Shown here piece after piece: positions 15,950-26,725 of a stretch of DNA of 64,000 bases. The position numbers and the translations under genes are program-made. The stretch is from the NCBI GenBank assembly GCA_965223305.1, contig CBDCWT010000081.1, positions 1 to 64,000 of the forward strand, in the 5' to 3' direction. Each line of letters begins with the position of its first letter. Position 1 is the stretch's first letter. Source of the DNA: CBDCWT01 sp965223305 (GTDB lineage: Bacteria; Planctomycetota; Planctomycetia; Pirellulales; Pirellulaceae). The notes below the pieces were generated by a model that made no database searches, had not been told where the DNA came from, and worked only from the letters and a program-made list of their open reading frames with translations.

Positions 15950-18900
15950 GTGCGCCGACGCAGCACCCGCAGACATCGCCGCCTCGCTGTTGAACACCTT
16001 GAGTCCCGCCAGCTGCTTTCGACCATTCGCCTGGACAGCCCGCAAGCGCCGGTCGGCGACGTCGACGACTACGCCATGAGCCCCGACGGTCGATTCGCAG
16101 TCTACTCCGCAGACGCCAACTCAGACCAGATGCTGGAACTGTTCAGTGTTAACTTCAGCACAGGGCAAGTTACACGCCTGAACGACCCTTTGGTTGTGGG
16201 GGGCGGCGTGATTGAGTTTCAGATCAGTCCCAACAGCGGTCGAGTCGTCTACCGTGCGGTTCAAGATTCGATTGGAGTTCCAGAACTTTACAGCGTAGCG
16301 ATAACGGGCGGTGGTACAACCAAGTTGAACAGTCCGCTTGTCGACGGAGGCTCTGTGGTCGGTCTCCCTGACCCTCCCGTCTTTCAAGTCAGTCCCGATG
16401 GTCGCCGAGTGGTGTACCTCGCTGATCAAGAGCACGACGACGTGTTTGAGCTATACAGTGTCCCGATCACCGGAGGCGCGGCAACGAAGCTTAACGGGCC
16501 GCTGGCCTCGGGTGGAGATGTCTTCGCCGGATTTCAGATCAGTCCGGACAGTACCCGCGTCGCCTATCGAGCTGACCAGATGAACGACCGGGTAATCGAA
16601 CTGTACACCGTTCCAATTGACGGTGGAGGGCCGACGCGAGTGAGTGAGGAGCTGGTTGCTGGCGACTATACCGGGTTTCAGTTCACTCCAGACGGAAGTC
16701 ACATCGTCTACCGAGACGTTGACCTGTACAGAGTTCCCGCTGCCGGCGGCGCCATCACCAAGTTAAACGACCCACTCTTGGATGGGCAATTTGTCGACTC
16801 GTTCGCCATTAGTCCCGACGGTGGCCGCGTTGTCTATCTAGCAAAAGGAGCCACCATTCGGCCGGAGTTCTTTACAGGGGAATTGTACAGCGTCCCATCG
16901 CTGGCGGCGACGCGGTCAATCTCAACGGCACCATCGTCGGTCTTTTTGGTGTGTCGGAGTACGAAATCAGCAGCGACGGCCTCTATGTGGTTTACCGGTC
17001 CGATCATGCGGAGCGCGCCGTCCACGAGCTCTACAGTGTCGAGATTGACGGCGGGCTCTCACAAAAGCTGAACGGTTCATTGCCTGACGGGGGCGACGTG
17101 GGAAGCTTTCAGATTAGCTATGATAGTGGCTGGGTCGTCTACACAGCCGACCAGCATGCTGACGGACAGCTCGGTGTATTCAGCCTGCCGATTCAAGGCG
17201 GCGATTTCATCGAACTAAAGCGTGGCTCTGTCTCGAAGATGCAGATCACAAGTGACGATCAGTATGTGGTGTTCTGGGATGGGTTCCGGGTAACGAGCGT
17301 CCCGTTGACGGGCGGCCCGATCTTACAGCTGAACCCCGCGGATAGCGCAACCGTAGTGCGTGCCAATGACCGTTCGTTTAGGGTCAGTCCAGACGGTCGC
17401 CGAGTACTCTTTCCTGCGGACGGAGAAACGGACGGTGTCCGTGAACTCTACAGCACACCCCTGGATCGCCGTGAACCTGTCCGGATCAGCCAAGACCTGA
17501 ACGCGGTGGGGAACGACGTATCACGTTTCCAGGTTACTTCTGATGGACGTTTCGCTGTCTACCTAGCCGATCACGACAACGAGAATCAAACAGAGCTGTA
17601 CAGCGTTGCTACAGCGACTGGCCGAATCACCAAGTTGAACGGGGCAGCTGTAGATGGGGCAGCTGTAGATGTTGTGCGCTCGTTTGATATCAGTCCCGAC
17701 AGCCGGATCGTGGTGTTTCAGGCGCCCGGCGGTGAGCTGTACAGTGTTCCCGTCGAAGGAGGTGCCAATACACCCTTGAGCGACGGTGCGGCGGCGAAAT
17801 ACCAAATCACAATGGATAGCGCCCGCGTAGTGTTCCTGTCGGACCACGGGAACGACGGGACCACGGACCTGTTGAGCGTATCGCTGTTCGGCGGCGTGCC
17901 GACAGAGTTGAGCGGTGATGATGGGAGTGTCCACTCCGATTTTCAGCTGACCGGCGATGGTACTCGGGTCGTCTACCGCGCTGATCAAGACATGAGCGGT
18001 GTCGTTGAGCTGTACTCTGTACCGGTTTCTGGGGGGGGCACAACAAAGCTGAATGTGCCATTGGGAGCGGGCCGGACGATCAGAAGTAGCTTTCTTGTCA
18101 GCCCAGATAGCAGCCGCGTCGTCTACACGGGCGATCAGGACACCGACAACGTCTTCGAGATTTACAGCGTACCCGTGGCAGGCGGCGAGCCGGAAAAGTT
18201 GAATGCGCCGCTCGCTTCCGGTGGCGACGTTCGCGACGCCACGGGGGCGATGAGAGCCTTTCAGATTGCCGCCGACAGCAGCCGAGTTGTCTATCTCGCC
18301 GACCAGGATTTCAACAACATCCTGGAGCTGTACAGCGTCCCGCTTGCTGGCGGGAGTCCCGTCAAGATCAGCGGCCAGTTGTTCCTCGGCCGCAATGTTG
18401 AGCCGGGATTTGAGATTAGTCCGGACAGTTCACGTGTTGTGTACCGCGCCGATCAGGACACTGACCAGCTTATAGAGCTTTACAGCACACCGATCACATC
18501 AGGCCCTGTCACAAAATTGAACGCGGTCTTGTCCACGGGCGATCGAATTTTCGAGGAGTTTCGTATCTCTGCCGGCAGCGACCGCGTTGTCTATGCCGTT
18601 AACCAAACCGGCGTCGGAAGTGACGTTCTTTACAGCGTGCCCGTGGCGGGTGGTTCCGCGCAGGTAATTAACGATCCGCCAGCGACTGGCGCCGAGTTGA
18701 CCCAGTTTCAGATTACTCCGGATGGCCGGCAGGTGATTTATCGGTCGGATCAGGATATGGACGGAGTGGTCGAACTCTTTGCGACGGCCATCGACACCGG
18801 CGGATCAACCAAAGTCAACCAGCCAATGCAGATCGATGGAATCGGGCCGTACCAAGTCACTGCGGACGGGACTCGTGTCGTCTACCAGGCAAACCCAGAA

Positions 18901-20640
18901 GTAGCTGCGCAGATTGGTCTCTACATGTCGTCACTGACGGATCTTCCTCGGGTGACCGCAGTTGTCCCAAATACGTCGGGAGTGTCTGTCGAATTCAATC
19001 ATGAAATTGCCGTGGATGGATTGAGTCTTTACGGCAGTGAAAGTAGTGAGTTAGGAGATTTTGTTGTGCAGGACGCCGCCGGTGAGGTCGTCGCCGGTTC
19101 GCTGTTGGCCCGCCCCAGCGGTCGGCAGTTTGATTTCATCAAGTCAGGAACTCCACTCGAGCCGGGGGCGTATTTGGTACGACTGCGCGGCGCCGATGGC
19201 GGATTCGTCTCACTAGCAGGCCAACGGCTCGATGGCAACGCGGATGGCGCTGGGGGGGACGACTACGTTGGAGAATTTACTATCCCCCAGACCGGCGCCG
19301 ATTCGCGCACCGTCAGCGTGCCGGACTTCGCCCGCGGACCTGGCCAGACCGTGCATCTTCCCGCTGACACGGGCACCGGCATTCCACTTTCGATCAGCAA
19401 CGGTGCGGATGTGAAGACGGTCTCGCTGCGAATCTCCTATGACCCTCGCCGCCTGGACATCGCTGACGCTAGTCCAGGACCCACGATGCCTGAGGGTACA
19501 ACGGTTGAATTTGACAGTTCGGTGCCCGGTAACGTGACGCTCGAAGTTTCTTCCCCGACAGGTTTGCCGAGCGGTGAGCGGGTTGTGGCTACACTAGCAG
19601 CGACCGTCCCCAGCATGAATGCCGAGGAACACTACGCACAGAGTCATGTGCTTGACATTCACGACGTCGTGCTAGTCGATGCGGCAGCGAACCTGGTTCC
19701 CTCGAACGCAGACGATGGGCTGCACGTTGTCGTTTTTTTGGGTGACGCTTCGGGAAACCGCATCGTAAACGCCGCCGACGCTTCTCGGACGGCTCGCATT
19801 GCCTCTTTACTGGAATCGGGGCTGGCCGCCTTCCCGTTTACGGACTTTCGCCTCCTCGTTGACATCAACGGCAATGGGAGAGTCGAAGCGGGGGATGCGA
19901 GCCAGCTGGCGCGGTTTGCTGCCGAGTTCCACGTTCCCCAGATCCCACCGACGCCTGGCGACCCCAATTCGCTCATCTACGCCCAGGCCGTTCTTGACGA
20001 CCAGCCGATTGCCTACTGGCGGCTGGACGAACTATTTGGCCCCACGGCATTTGACAGCGGTCCTCAGCGGTTCAACGGCACTTACGTCGGTGAAGTGGCT
20101 TTGGGGGCGGCTGGTTCGCTACAGGACGCAGCGAACCACGCAGCTTCCTTTAGCGGCAGTGAAGGATTCGTCGACGTGGGGGTGCGCCCGCAGCTGAGCC
20201 AGCTCACAAACGGATTTTCCATCGAGGCATGGGTGTGGCTGCCGAGTGGTGGCGGCGGCACGGTCGTGGCCAATCGGACAAGTGACTATCGAGCGGGGTA
20301 CGGACTGCACGTCAATGCCGGGCTGATGATCTTCACCACATTCGGCGTCAAGGACTACTTCGCTCGGCAAGTGGTGATTCCCGAAATGCAGTGGACACAT
20401 GTAACTGTGGTATTTGACGAGAGCAACGATGCGTCGTTTTTTCTCAATGGAGAGCTGATACAGAAGGTCGAGGGTCTTCTGCCGGCCAGAGTCAGCACAG
20501 AGACGCTTAACCTTGGGCGTCAGCCGGTACCGGGGCTGACCGGCACACACGACCAGTTCCGTGGCAGGATCGATGAAGTTGCCATCTACGGGCGAGCTCT
20601 GTCACCGCAGGAGATTCGGGGGCATTATGCCGCGCGATAG
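15950..20640 (+). CDS. Giant surface beta-propeller protein, LEPR-XLL tag, frameshifted
   Basis: Start GTG 15950 with AGGAAGG seven bases upstream. The N-terminus (RRRSTRRHRRLAVEHLESRQ-LL) is the basic LEPR-XLL-like tag of planctomycete giant surface proteins. Then come more than twenty TolB/WD40-like repeats of about 50 residues (F-ISPDS-RVVYRADQ, ELYSVP, GG, TKLN), an SD-repeat-like domain (about 19000-19290), a cohesin-like domain (19300-19720), two dockerin-type Ca loops (GDASGNRIVNAADASR, DINGNGRVEAGDASQ) and a LamG/concanavalin-like domain (19990-20637). The frame changes by one base near 16895-16898: upstream sequence ends ELYSVP and the repeat continues as AGGDAVNLNG in another frame. 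One missing base would restore a protein of about 1560 residues. Until that is checked it is either a sequencing error or a broken gene. A perfect 15-bp tandem duplication lies at 17641-17670. Confidence 0.85.
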
Positions 20641-20644
20641 TTAG

Positions 20645-20819
20645 CCCGAATTATTCATGAGCGATCTGCTGCGAGGTCGTAAGTCCATCCGTGGCTTCGT
20701 CATGCTTCACAATTCTCCCTCGACGTATTGCTTCAATACGCCTGCGGAACAATTGCTCGCCTTCCTTGCCACGAACGTACTTACAACCTCTCGCGACGAT
20801 CTTCATGAATAAATCCGGG
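20645..20819. repeat. 175-bp element with terminal inverted repeats, copy 2
   Basis: Near-identical to 13979-14152, with one extra A near the right end (AATAAATCCGGG). It begins four bases after the stop codon of the giant propeller gene, in the same orientation relative to the upstream gene as copy 1. The internal 51-codon minus-strand frame is 20651-20806. Confidence 0.85.
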
Positions 20820-20879
20820 TTAGGGGCGGCGTCCAGCGCGTCCGTGCTCTTACAGAGGTCGTGCAGCTTTAGGTTACTG

Positions 20880-21105
20880 CGTGAATTCATCTCTCTTCAC
20901 TCTCCCCTCGGGGCCCTCGGGGAGAGTCGGCCCGAAGGGCCGGAGAGGGGGGCCGTCCCCGAGGCTACCGCGTCCGGGCGAATGGGAATCAGCCGGAATG
21001 CGTTAGCATCCGGTTCTCGCCCTCTGGGGAACCGTGGGCTAACGCCCAGCGGCTGATTTGGAGCGTAGCCGAACTCGCCAGAGTTTGGCGGATTGCATGA
21101 AGCGT
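20880..21105. repeat. Composite repeat, copy A
   Basis: It contains a GC-rich hairpin block (20897-20950, CTCTCCCC/GGGGAGAG and CGGCCC-GAAG-GGGCCG type), then the hairpin repeat AATCAGCCGG...CGGCTGATT (20987-21058), then a GCGTAGCCGAACTCGCCAGA block. The same blocks occur in reverse order at 32085-32290 and 34630-34764. No coding potential is apparent. Confidence 0.75.
20987..21058. repeat. Hairpin repeat family, copy 1 of 7
   Basis: Two arms of a degenerate inverted repeat, AATCAGCCGGAATGCGTTAG and its counterpart ending CCCAGCGGCTGATT, enclose a variable loop. Other copies are at 32171-32200 (half), 34704-34764, 42256-42320, 42532-42596, 54717-54780 and 57705-57770. Confidence 0.85.
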
Positions 21106-21143
21106 AAAAGCTGCCCAGCCTCCAAGGAGGCTGGGCAGCTTTT
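21106..21143. terminator. Bidirectional terminator-like hairpin
   Basis: A perfect 18-bp stem (AAAAGCTGCCCAGCCTCC and its complement) with a two-base loop, bounded by A4 and T4 tracts. It lies between the convergent genes ending at 20640 and 21288, so it can act as an intrinsic terminator for both. Confidence 0.75.
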
Positions 21144-21287
21144 AAACTGAGTTGATCCAACTGTTTAGCTAAATGCTCGTACTGACAACAGCATAACTGC
21201 CGGGGAAACAATTAGCTTTCAATGCATGTATAGCTGCACAACCTGCGCGGCGCGCCAGGCTGCAGTCCCTTGTATGACTCAGATTTT

Positions 21288-22871
21288 CTAGTTGCTTTGA
21301 GCGCCCTCTTCGATGACCCACAGCTTCGTCGGGTTCTCAGTCAAATAGTACAGCCGCTTGTTGGCGGCGACCGGGGTAGCACGGATTTTCGTTCCATCCT
21401 CGTGCTCGATCTCTTCCAGCAGCTCACTTTCATTTCCGTGTTTGAAGATGTACAGGATGCCATCGTCGTTACCAATGAAGACCCGATCGTCGGCGAGGTA
21501 TGGCGAGCACCAGGTGTTAGAGAACATGCTCTCCGTCCAATGGAGCTCCCCTGTTTGGGCGTCGAGGCAGTGCACATGTCCGCCTAGCTCGGCCACATAC
21601 AGGATGTCGTCCTTGATGGCACACGTCGACATGCTGCGGCCGAAGTAGTAGGTCTCGCCGGTTGGGCTGGGTTCTTCTTCCGCCGGGCCGCCATAGTGCC
21701 AGACTTGAGCGGAATCTGGATTCGGCGCCTGCTCGAGTTTCGGATCGGTGGCGGTGACCAGTGTGGGAGAGACGTCTTTGTCCGGCCGCGTCGATCGCTT
21801 GGTGATGTCGATACAGTAGAGATGCCCCACTCCCGTGTCGTGTTCGGGGTCCTGCCCGACGCTGATGTAGAGCTTGTTGTCGTAGATGACCGGCGTCGCG
21901 ACGAAGTCGTTCGCAGTGCCGCGGCCACCCAGCTGATAGACAGCGTCTTTGGGGTTGCAGTCGAATTTCCAAAGCAGCTCACCGTTCTGTGGGTTGAAAG
22001 CGTAGAGCCACCCGCCGCCACCGGGAAAGATGATCTGCGGCTGTCCATTCGGCTCGGCGTAGACGGGGTTCGACCATTGGCCGTGCATGATGTTGCGGTA
22101 GGACTCGCTCGGCAACCGGCTGCTCCATCGCACTTGGCCATTGCTCTTGTCAAGGGCCAAGAAACTGGGAGCGCGCTCGGACGGGACACGTAGGTGTGCG
22201 GCGTCTACGCCGTTACTGGTCGTCAAAAACAGCGTCTCCCCCACAATCAGAGGCGAACAAGTAGCGATGTTGTGAGGGAAGACGTTGAGCTCGCCGATCA
22301 TGTCGAGCTTCCAGAGGATGTTGCCCGTGTCGAGGTCGGCGCAGATCACCTCGCAGCGGTTGCTCACGTAATACAGCCTGTCTCCTTCAACGGCGGGTGT
22401 CGAGCAGACGCCTTGCTGGGGCCAATCCCAAACCCGACCTGCCGGCAGTTTGTCGTGCACAATTTGCCAGAGAAACTTGCCATCCGCTTCATTGAAGCAC
22501 ATCATGATCCCTTTATCGCCCTGAATCGCCTCATCGCGCGGGAACTCGTTGTTTGTGCCGATCAGAATCTTTCCCGCCGTGATAACCGGACCTCCGTAGG
22601 CACGCGAGCCCAGCTGTACGGAGTAGACAATGTTCGTTCCTCTTTCGATGTCCCACCGCGACGGGATGCCGCGGACGTGCGGATTGACGAAGTTGCGATG
22701 CAAGTGGCCGCCGTACATGGGCCAATCCTTCTCGGGCACGTCGAGCGACGTGGGTGCCGCTGCCGTGCTCCTACCGCCGGTCTGTTCTGCGCCGGCTGTG
22801 AAGTTCGAATCGTTCTGAAGGGAAATCAAACCCAAGGCAACAAGTACACAGGCAACATAGTCGAGTCGCAT
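21288..22871 (-). CDS. Secreted PQQ-like beta-propeller protein (1)
   Basis: A 527-residue protein with a signal peptide (MRLDYVACVLVALGLISLQN) and a PQQ/quinoprotein-type eight-bladed propeller. Repeats of the type A-D-x-x-T/N-G-x-x-x-W are visible: CADLDTGNILWKLD, FNPQNGELLWKFDC and CLDAQTGELHWTESM. The first blade carries DWPMYGGHLHRNF, the PQQ-family entry motif (W-P-x-x-G-x-x-x-N). No alcohol-dehydrogenase catalytic region or Cys-Cys pair is apparent, so it is more likely a BamB-like scaffold or binding protein than a dehydrogenase. It is the last of three consecutive propeller genes on this strand, with 139 bp to the one upstream. Confidence 0.85.
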   Translation of the reverse strand: MRLDYVACVLVALGLISLQNDSNFTAGAEQTGGRSTAAAPTSLDVPEKDWPMYGGHLHRNFVNPHVRGIPSRWDIERGTNIVYSVQLGSRAYGGPVITAGKILIGTNNEFPRDEAIQGDKGIMMCFNEADGKFLWQIVHDKLPAGRVWDWPQQGVCSTPAVEGDRLYYVSNRCEVICADLDTGNILWKLDMIGELNVFPHNIATCSPLIVGETLFLTTSNGVDAAHLRVPSERAPSFLALDKSNGQVRWSSRLPSESYRNIMHGQWSNPVYAEPNGQPQIIFPGGGGWLYAFNPQNGELLWKFDCNPKDAVYQLGGRGTANDFVATPVIYDNKLYISVGQDPEHDTGVGHLYCIDITKRSTRPDKDVSPTLVTATDPKLEQAPNPDSAQVWHYGGPAEEEPSPTGETYYFGRSMSTCAIKDDILYVAELGGHVHCLDAQTGELHWTESMFSNTWCSPYLADDRVFIGNDDGILYIFKHGNESELLEEIEHEDGTKIRATPVAANKRLYYLTENPTKLWVIEEGAQSN

Positions 22872-23009
22872 AGCTCTCCGGTCTCCGTGGTATCGCTTCG
22901 TTTGTTTTGATAAGCTGGTAGTCGCAGCTTGTCACGTCATGACTGGCCGATTTTCGCAGCCCCGCATTCGGCGCTCAATAATCGCTTGCTGGGCACCAGC
23001 CGATTCCGG

Positions 23010-25340
23010 TCACTCGACCATGACATTGTCGTAGTAGATGCGGGTTCCTAGTTTAGGTGGTTGAATGCCTTGGGCAGACCCGTACACTCCCGGCGCTCCG
23101 GAACGGTTGGGGTTGACGTCTCGCAGCTCGACTGTCCAGTCATCTGGCTCGTCCTCATCGCGTGCCCAAACCTTGCCACGCACCAATCCCGCATCGCCAT
23201 CTATCTGCACAGCCAGCTTCAGGCGATACCACTTGTCCGCGCGCCAAGTGAAGGGAATTTCCTCAGAGACCCGTGGAATCGCGTCCCAAGCGGATAACCG
23301 TAGCTTCTGTTCGTTGCCTACTAGCTGCAAGATGTAGCGGTGCCCGGTCACACCCATATTTGGCAGGTTGTTTCCAACTTGCTCGCCCATGGCGTCGGTC
23401 GAAACGGAATAGCCACTCATTTCCGGTGTACCGATGAACGCGTACCACTGACGGTAGAACGGAGCGGCAATCCGCGCCGTCTTCATCAAGACGGTGTTGC
23501 CGTCCAGCCGCGTAGTGACGTAGCGGAGTTGGGTGTTCGTCCAACCTGGGGGGATCAGGCCGGGGGAGATACTCTCAAAGTCCTCGTGATAGGGAAACGC
23601 CGGTACCTGACGGACGCGGGCCCGCGCGTCTAGGCCAGCCGCCGTGGCGGTGACATTGCCGAGCTGCCCTCCCTTCATCTGTGGGGCCACAAACCGCCCG
23701 TCGTCGAGCGTTCCCTGCAGTTCGGACAGTTTCGCGTCCGCTCCCAGCCCGGGACCGCGGGCCATGGGAGCCAGGGACCACTGAGCCTCGGTTTCTCTGA
23801 TAAAGCGGCCTTTGGAATCGAACAGCCGCGCCCGAAACTGGACTGTCTCACCCGAGCGAACGGTGACGTCGGCCGGCACAATCAGTAGCTGTGCCGGCTC
23901 GCCTTCGGGATTCGTTCCCGGCGGCGCTGGCTGTGGCGGGATCTCTGGCCGCGCCGTGCGATGTGAGCCCAGGCAGTAGAACTCCTCGGTGGTCCCGAAA
24001 TAGACACAACCGTTCGCCACCGCAGCAGAGCCCTGAACCTCGACGTCGAACGCAGGGTTGGCCGGCTGGAATCGCTTTCTCGCCAGTACGCGTCCTTGGG
24101 CGGTTGCGTCTAGGATGTGAAAGTAGCCGTGGACCGAGCTGAGGTAGATCTTGTTGTCGGCGTAGACCGGCGAGCCTGTGCAGTTACGGCCGAACTTCCG
24201 CCGCCAGAGCCGCCCGCCCGTTTTCGAATCATAGCAATACAGACGACCCTGCCGGTCGGGAATGTAAAGTTTTCCTTCGTGCAACATCGGCGACGGATAT
24301 TTGAACTCGATGCCATCTTTCTCCCAGACGAGCTCGGGCTGTCCGGTACCTACATCGAGGCAGATAAGTCGCCCGACCGTGGCGCGTCCTGGATTCTCTT
24401 CTCCATGCGCCGCCCAAACTAGGTTGCCTTCGACAACCGGTGAGGGGTTCATCGCACCATTGCCGAACTCATAGCTCCAGACCTTCTTTCCGGTGTTCAC
24501 CTGAAAGGCGTGTAGGCGGCCGTCGCCGCCGCCGCTAATCAAGATCCGTTCGCCATTGATTGTGGTGGCCACTGGAACGCACCGGTAAGTGTTCGATGGC
24601 CGAAAGCCGGTGCTGTTCCACCAGACAACCTCGCCGCTCCTTTTGTCGAACGCGAAGAATCGGCACCCACCACCGCCGTGCGATCCCCAGTTCGAGCTGA
24701 TCATGCTGACGATCAGCAGGTCTCCGTCGATCAGGGGACTCGTGATGCGCCCGCCGTATCCGGAAATGCGGCCGAAATCTTCGGTCAACGACTTCTGCCA
24801 CTTTACGTCTCCGGTTTCGGCGTCGAGGCAGAACAACAGGCCTTGCGTCCCGTGAGCGTAGATGCTGCCTGTTTCAGGATCTCCCGCGAGAACCGTCCAC
24901 CCCAGGCGAACACTGACGATTGACGTAAAGAAAACACTAAAGCGGTGCTCCCAGACAATGTCGCCCGTCAGGGCGTCCATGCAGACGACGCGTTCCTGTT
25001 CTTTGGGACCGGCGCCAACTTTGCTAATCGCGTACACTTTGCCGTTCATCACGATGGGCGTCGAACGGCAGCTAACATCATCCCTCACCCAGAGTGTCTG
25101 TTCGAAACTTGCCGGCAGGCCGGTCTCGCGGGAGACGCCGTTGCGCTCGGGACCGCGCCAATGCACCCAATCGACTGCGAACGTCGTCGTAGCGAGTAAG
25201 AAAACTAGCCCCCCCGCCAAGGTACAGAGCAGCGGACGATGCGGCGGCGTTCCCGTCAAAGCGGCGAGGCCAGCCCGAACAGAAGAAAAGAGAGTTAAGA
25301 CAAGCTCAACTCTCAAAACCGAGGGATCTCTACCTTTCAT
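23010..25340 (-). CDS. PQQ-like beta-propeller protein with C-terminal extension (2)
   Basis: A 776-residue protein. The start at 25340 has AGGAG about nine bases upstream. A hydrophobic segment near residues 38-55 (LAGGLVFLLATTTFAV) is the export signal. The propeller begins at DWVHWRGPERNGVS and includes blades such as CMDALTGDIVWEHRF, CLDAETGDVKWQK, FDKRSGEVVWW and CYDSKTGGRLWRRKF. After the propeller (about residue 480) come an Ig-like region (VRSGETVQFRARLFDSKGRF) and a lectin-like beta-sandwich (FHEDFES-type start FPYHEDFESI, ending RIYYDNVMVE). The extension suggests binding of a sugar or other ligand. Spacing of 59 bp to the upstream propeller gene is consistent with an operon. Confidence 0.85.
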   Translation of the reverse strand: MKGRDPSVLRVELVLTLFSSVRAGLAALTGTPPHRPLLCTLAGGLVFLLATTTFAVDWVHWRGPERNGVSRETGLPASFEQTLWVRDDVSCRSTPIVMNGKVYAISKVGAGPKEQERVVCMDALTGDIVWEHRFSVFFTSIVSVRLGWTVLAGDPETGSIYAHGTQGLLFCLDAETGDVKWQKSLTEDFGRISGYGGRITSPLIDGDLLIVSMISSNWGSHGGGGCRFFAFDKRSGEVVWWNSTGFRPSNTYRCVPVATTINGERILISGGGDGRLHAFQVNTGKKVWSYEFGNGAMNPSPVVEGNLVWAAHGEENPGRATVGRLICLDVGTGQPELVWEKDGIEFKYPSPMLHEGKLYIPDRQGRLYCYDSKTGGRLWRRKFGRNCTGSPVYADNKIYLSSVHGYFHILDATAQGRVLARKRFQPANPAFDVEVQGSAAVANGCVYFGTTEEFYCLGSHRTARPEIPPQPAPPGTNPEGEPAQLLIVPADVTVRSGETVQFRARLFDSKGRFIRETEAQWSLAPMARGPGLGADAKLSELQGTLDDGRFVAPQMKGGQLGNVTATAAGLDARARVRQVPAFPYHEDFESISPGLIPPGWTNTQLRYVTTRLDGNTVLMKTARIAAPFYRQWYAFIGTPEMSGYSVSTDAMGEQVGNNLPNMGVTGHRYILQLVGNEQKLRLSAWDAIPRVSEEIPFTWRADKWYRLKLAVQIDGDAGLVRGKVWARDEDEPDDWTVELRDVNPNRSGAPGVYGSAQGIQPPKLGTRIYYDNVMVE

Positions 25341-25399
25341 CGTTGCAGCTCCTAGGGCTGATAATCAGTGGCCAACAACAAGCTCGATCGTCTCAGCAA

Positions 25400-26725
25400 C
25401 TATCTTGCGTCGTAGCAGAACAACAACTCTTGGTCACGCAGATAAAGCTTGCCGTTGCTAATCACGGGATGCGTCCAGTTCCGACCACTCGGTGCGCGGC
25501 GGTCTGAATTCCGGGGGAGACGAAATCGCCCCTTTTCTATCCAGTCATCTGAACTGGCTTCGATCAAAGCGACTTCTCCGTCTCGCTCGCTGTACAGGAA
25601 GAGGTGGCCGTCGGCGTAGATGATGGAACCGTCTCCCACGCCGCCCGACCCTCTCTTGTTCCACCGCTGTTTTCCGGTCGCCCAGTCCTGGCAAATCCAG
25701 CCGCGGCGCTCGGAACAGCCGTAAATGTGCCCTTCGTGCAGGACGAATCCTCCCAGCGTGTTTTTCATGATCTTGTTGGCGTATACCTTCTCGGCGGAGA
25801 ACGTGCCATCTTGCTTGGCCAGCTGAATCAGATCGCATCCGACTCCGTAGCCGACACTCACATAGACTCGACCGTCGCGATAGACCGGCGTCGGAATCAC
25901 GACGTCCGGGTAGGGACGGCGACGCTGGTAGTGCCAAAGTTGCTTGCCGTCTGCTGCCGCGACGCCGGCCACTCCCTGCTGCGTCATGACGATGTACTGT
26001 CGCACGCCCTCCACCGTGGCGGCAATCGGTGACGAGTAGGTTGTGTCCTCCTTCAACTGCGTGCTCCGCCAAAGGAGATCGCCAGTGGTCCGGTCGAGGG
26101 CAACCACCAGTCCGTCATCGCCTCCGGGCACACAGATGAGCTGCTGGTCATCGACGAGAGGTGCCCAACAAAACCCCCAGCCAAAGGTCGCCGGCTCACC
26201 TGCTCCCACGTTCTTGACCCGGCCTTTCAAGTCGTCCACCATGTTCTTGCGCCACAAGACCTTTCCGTCTTTGGCGCTAGCACAGATCATGGATCCATCA
26301 CCGGCCAGAGCATAGACCCACCCATCGGCCACGGTGGGCGTCGCGCGCGGCCCGGCACCCCAGCTGTTGCCCTTGAAGTCGAATGCTTCTTCGTTGATCG
26401 GCGTGCTCCAGATTTCAGTCCCACTTTCGACGTCGACGGCGAATAGCTCGGCCTTGCCTGCCCTTGCTCCCAGCATGTAGAGACGGCTTCCAACGATAGC
26501 GGGGCCCGAATACCCCACGCCGGCGTTGTCGAACGTCCAGAGCAGCTCGGGCCCTCCCTCCGGCCACTCCTGCAGCAGACCTTTCTCGGCAGACTTGTTG
26601 TCTCGTAGGACTCCCTGAGCCTGCGGCCAGTCGTCAGCAAACAAATCCGACGTGCAAGTGGTGAGCAACCAAGAGGTGAACAGCAGGGTTGGGGCGTAGC
26701 GTTTTCTTCCGATGAGCGATCGCAT
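25400..26725 (-). CDS. Secreted PQQ-like beta-propeller protein (3)
   Basis: The frame is open to 26782, but ATG 26725 (MRSLIGRKRYAPTLLFTSWL, then LTTCTSDLFADDWPQ) gives a proper signal peptide, so I place the start there; length is about 441 residues. Blades include FAVDVESGTEIWSTPI, CASAKDGKVLWRKNM, ALDRTTGDLLWRST and CQDWATGKQRWNK. DDWPQAQGVLRDNKSAE is the family's opening strand. This is a compact propeller with no extra domain. It is first in the run of three propeller genes, and the three are probably transcribed together towards 21288. Confidence 0.85.
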   Translation of the reverse strand: MRSLIGRKRYAPTLLFTSWLLTTCTSDLFADDWPQAQGVLRDNKSAEKGLLQEWPEGGPELLWTFDNAGVGYSGPAIVGSRLYMLGARAGKAELFAVDVESGTEIWSTPINEEAFDFKGNSWGAGPRATPTVADGWVYALAGDGSMICASAKDGKVLWRKNMVDDLKGRVKNVGAGEPATFGWGFCWAPLVDDQQLICVPGGDDGLVVALDRTTGDLLWRSTQLKEDTTYSSPIAATVEGVRQYIVMTQQGVAGVAAADGKQLWHYQRRRPYPDVVIPTPVYRDGRVYVSVGYGVGCDLIQLAKQDGTFSAEKVYANKIMKNTLGGFVLHEGHIYGCSERRGWICQDWATGKQRWNKRGSGGVGDGSIIYADGHLFLYSERDGEVALIEASSDDWIEKGRFRLPRNSDRRAPSGRNWTHPVISNGKLYLRDQELLFCYDAR

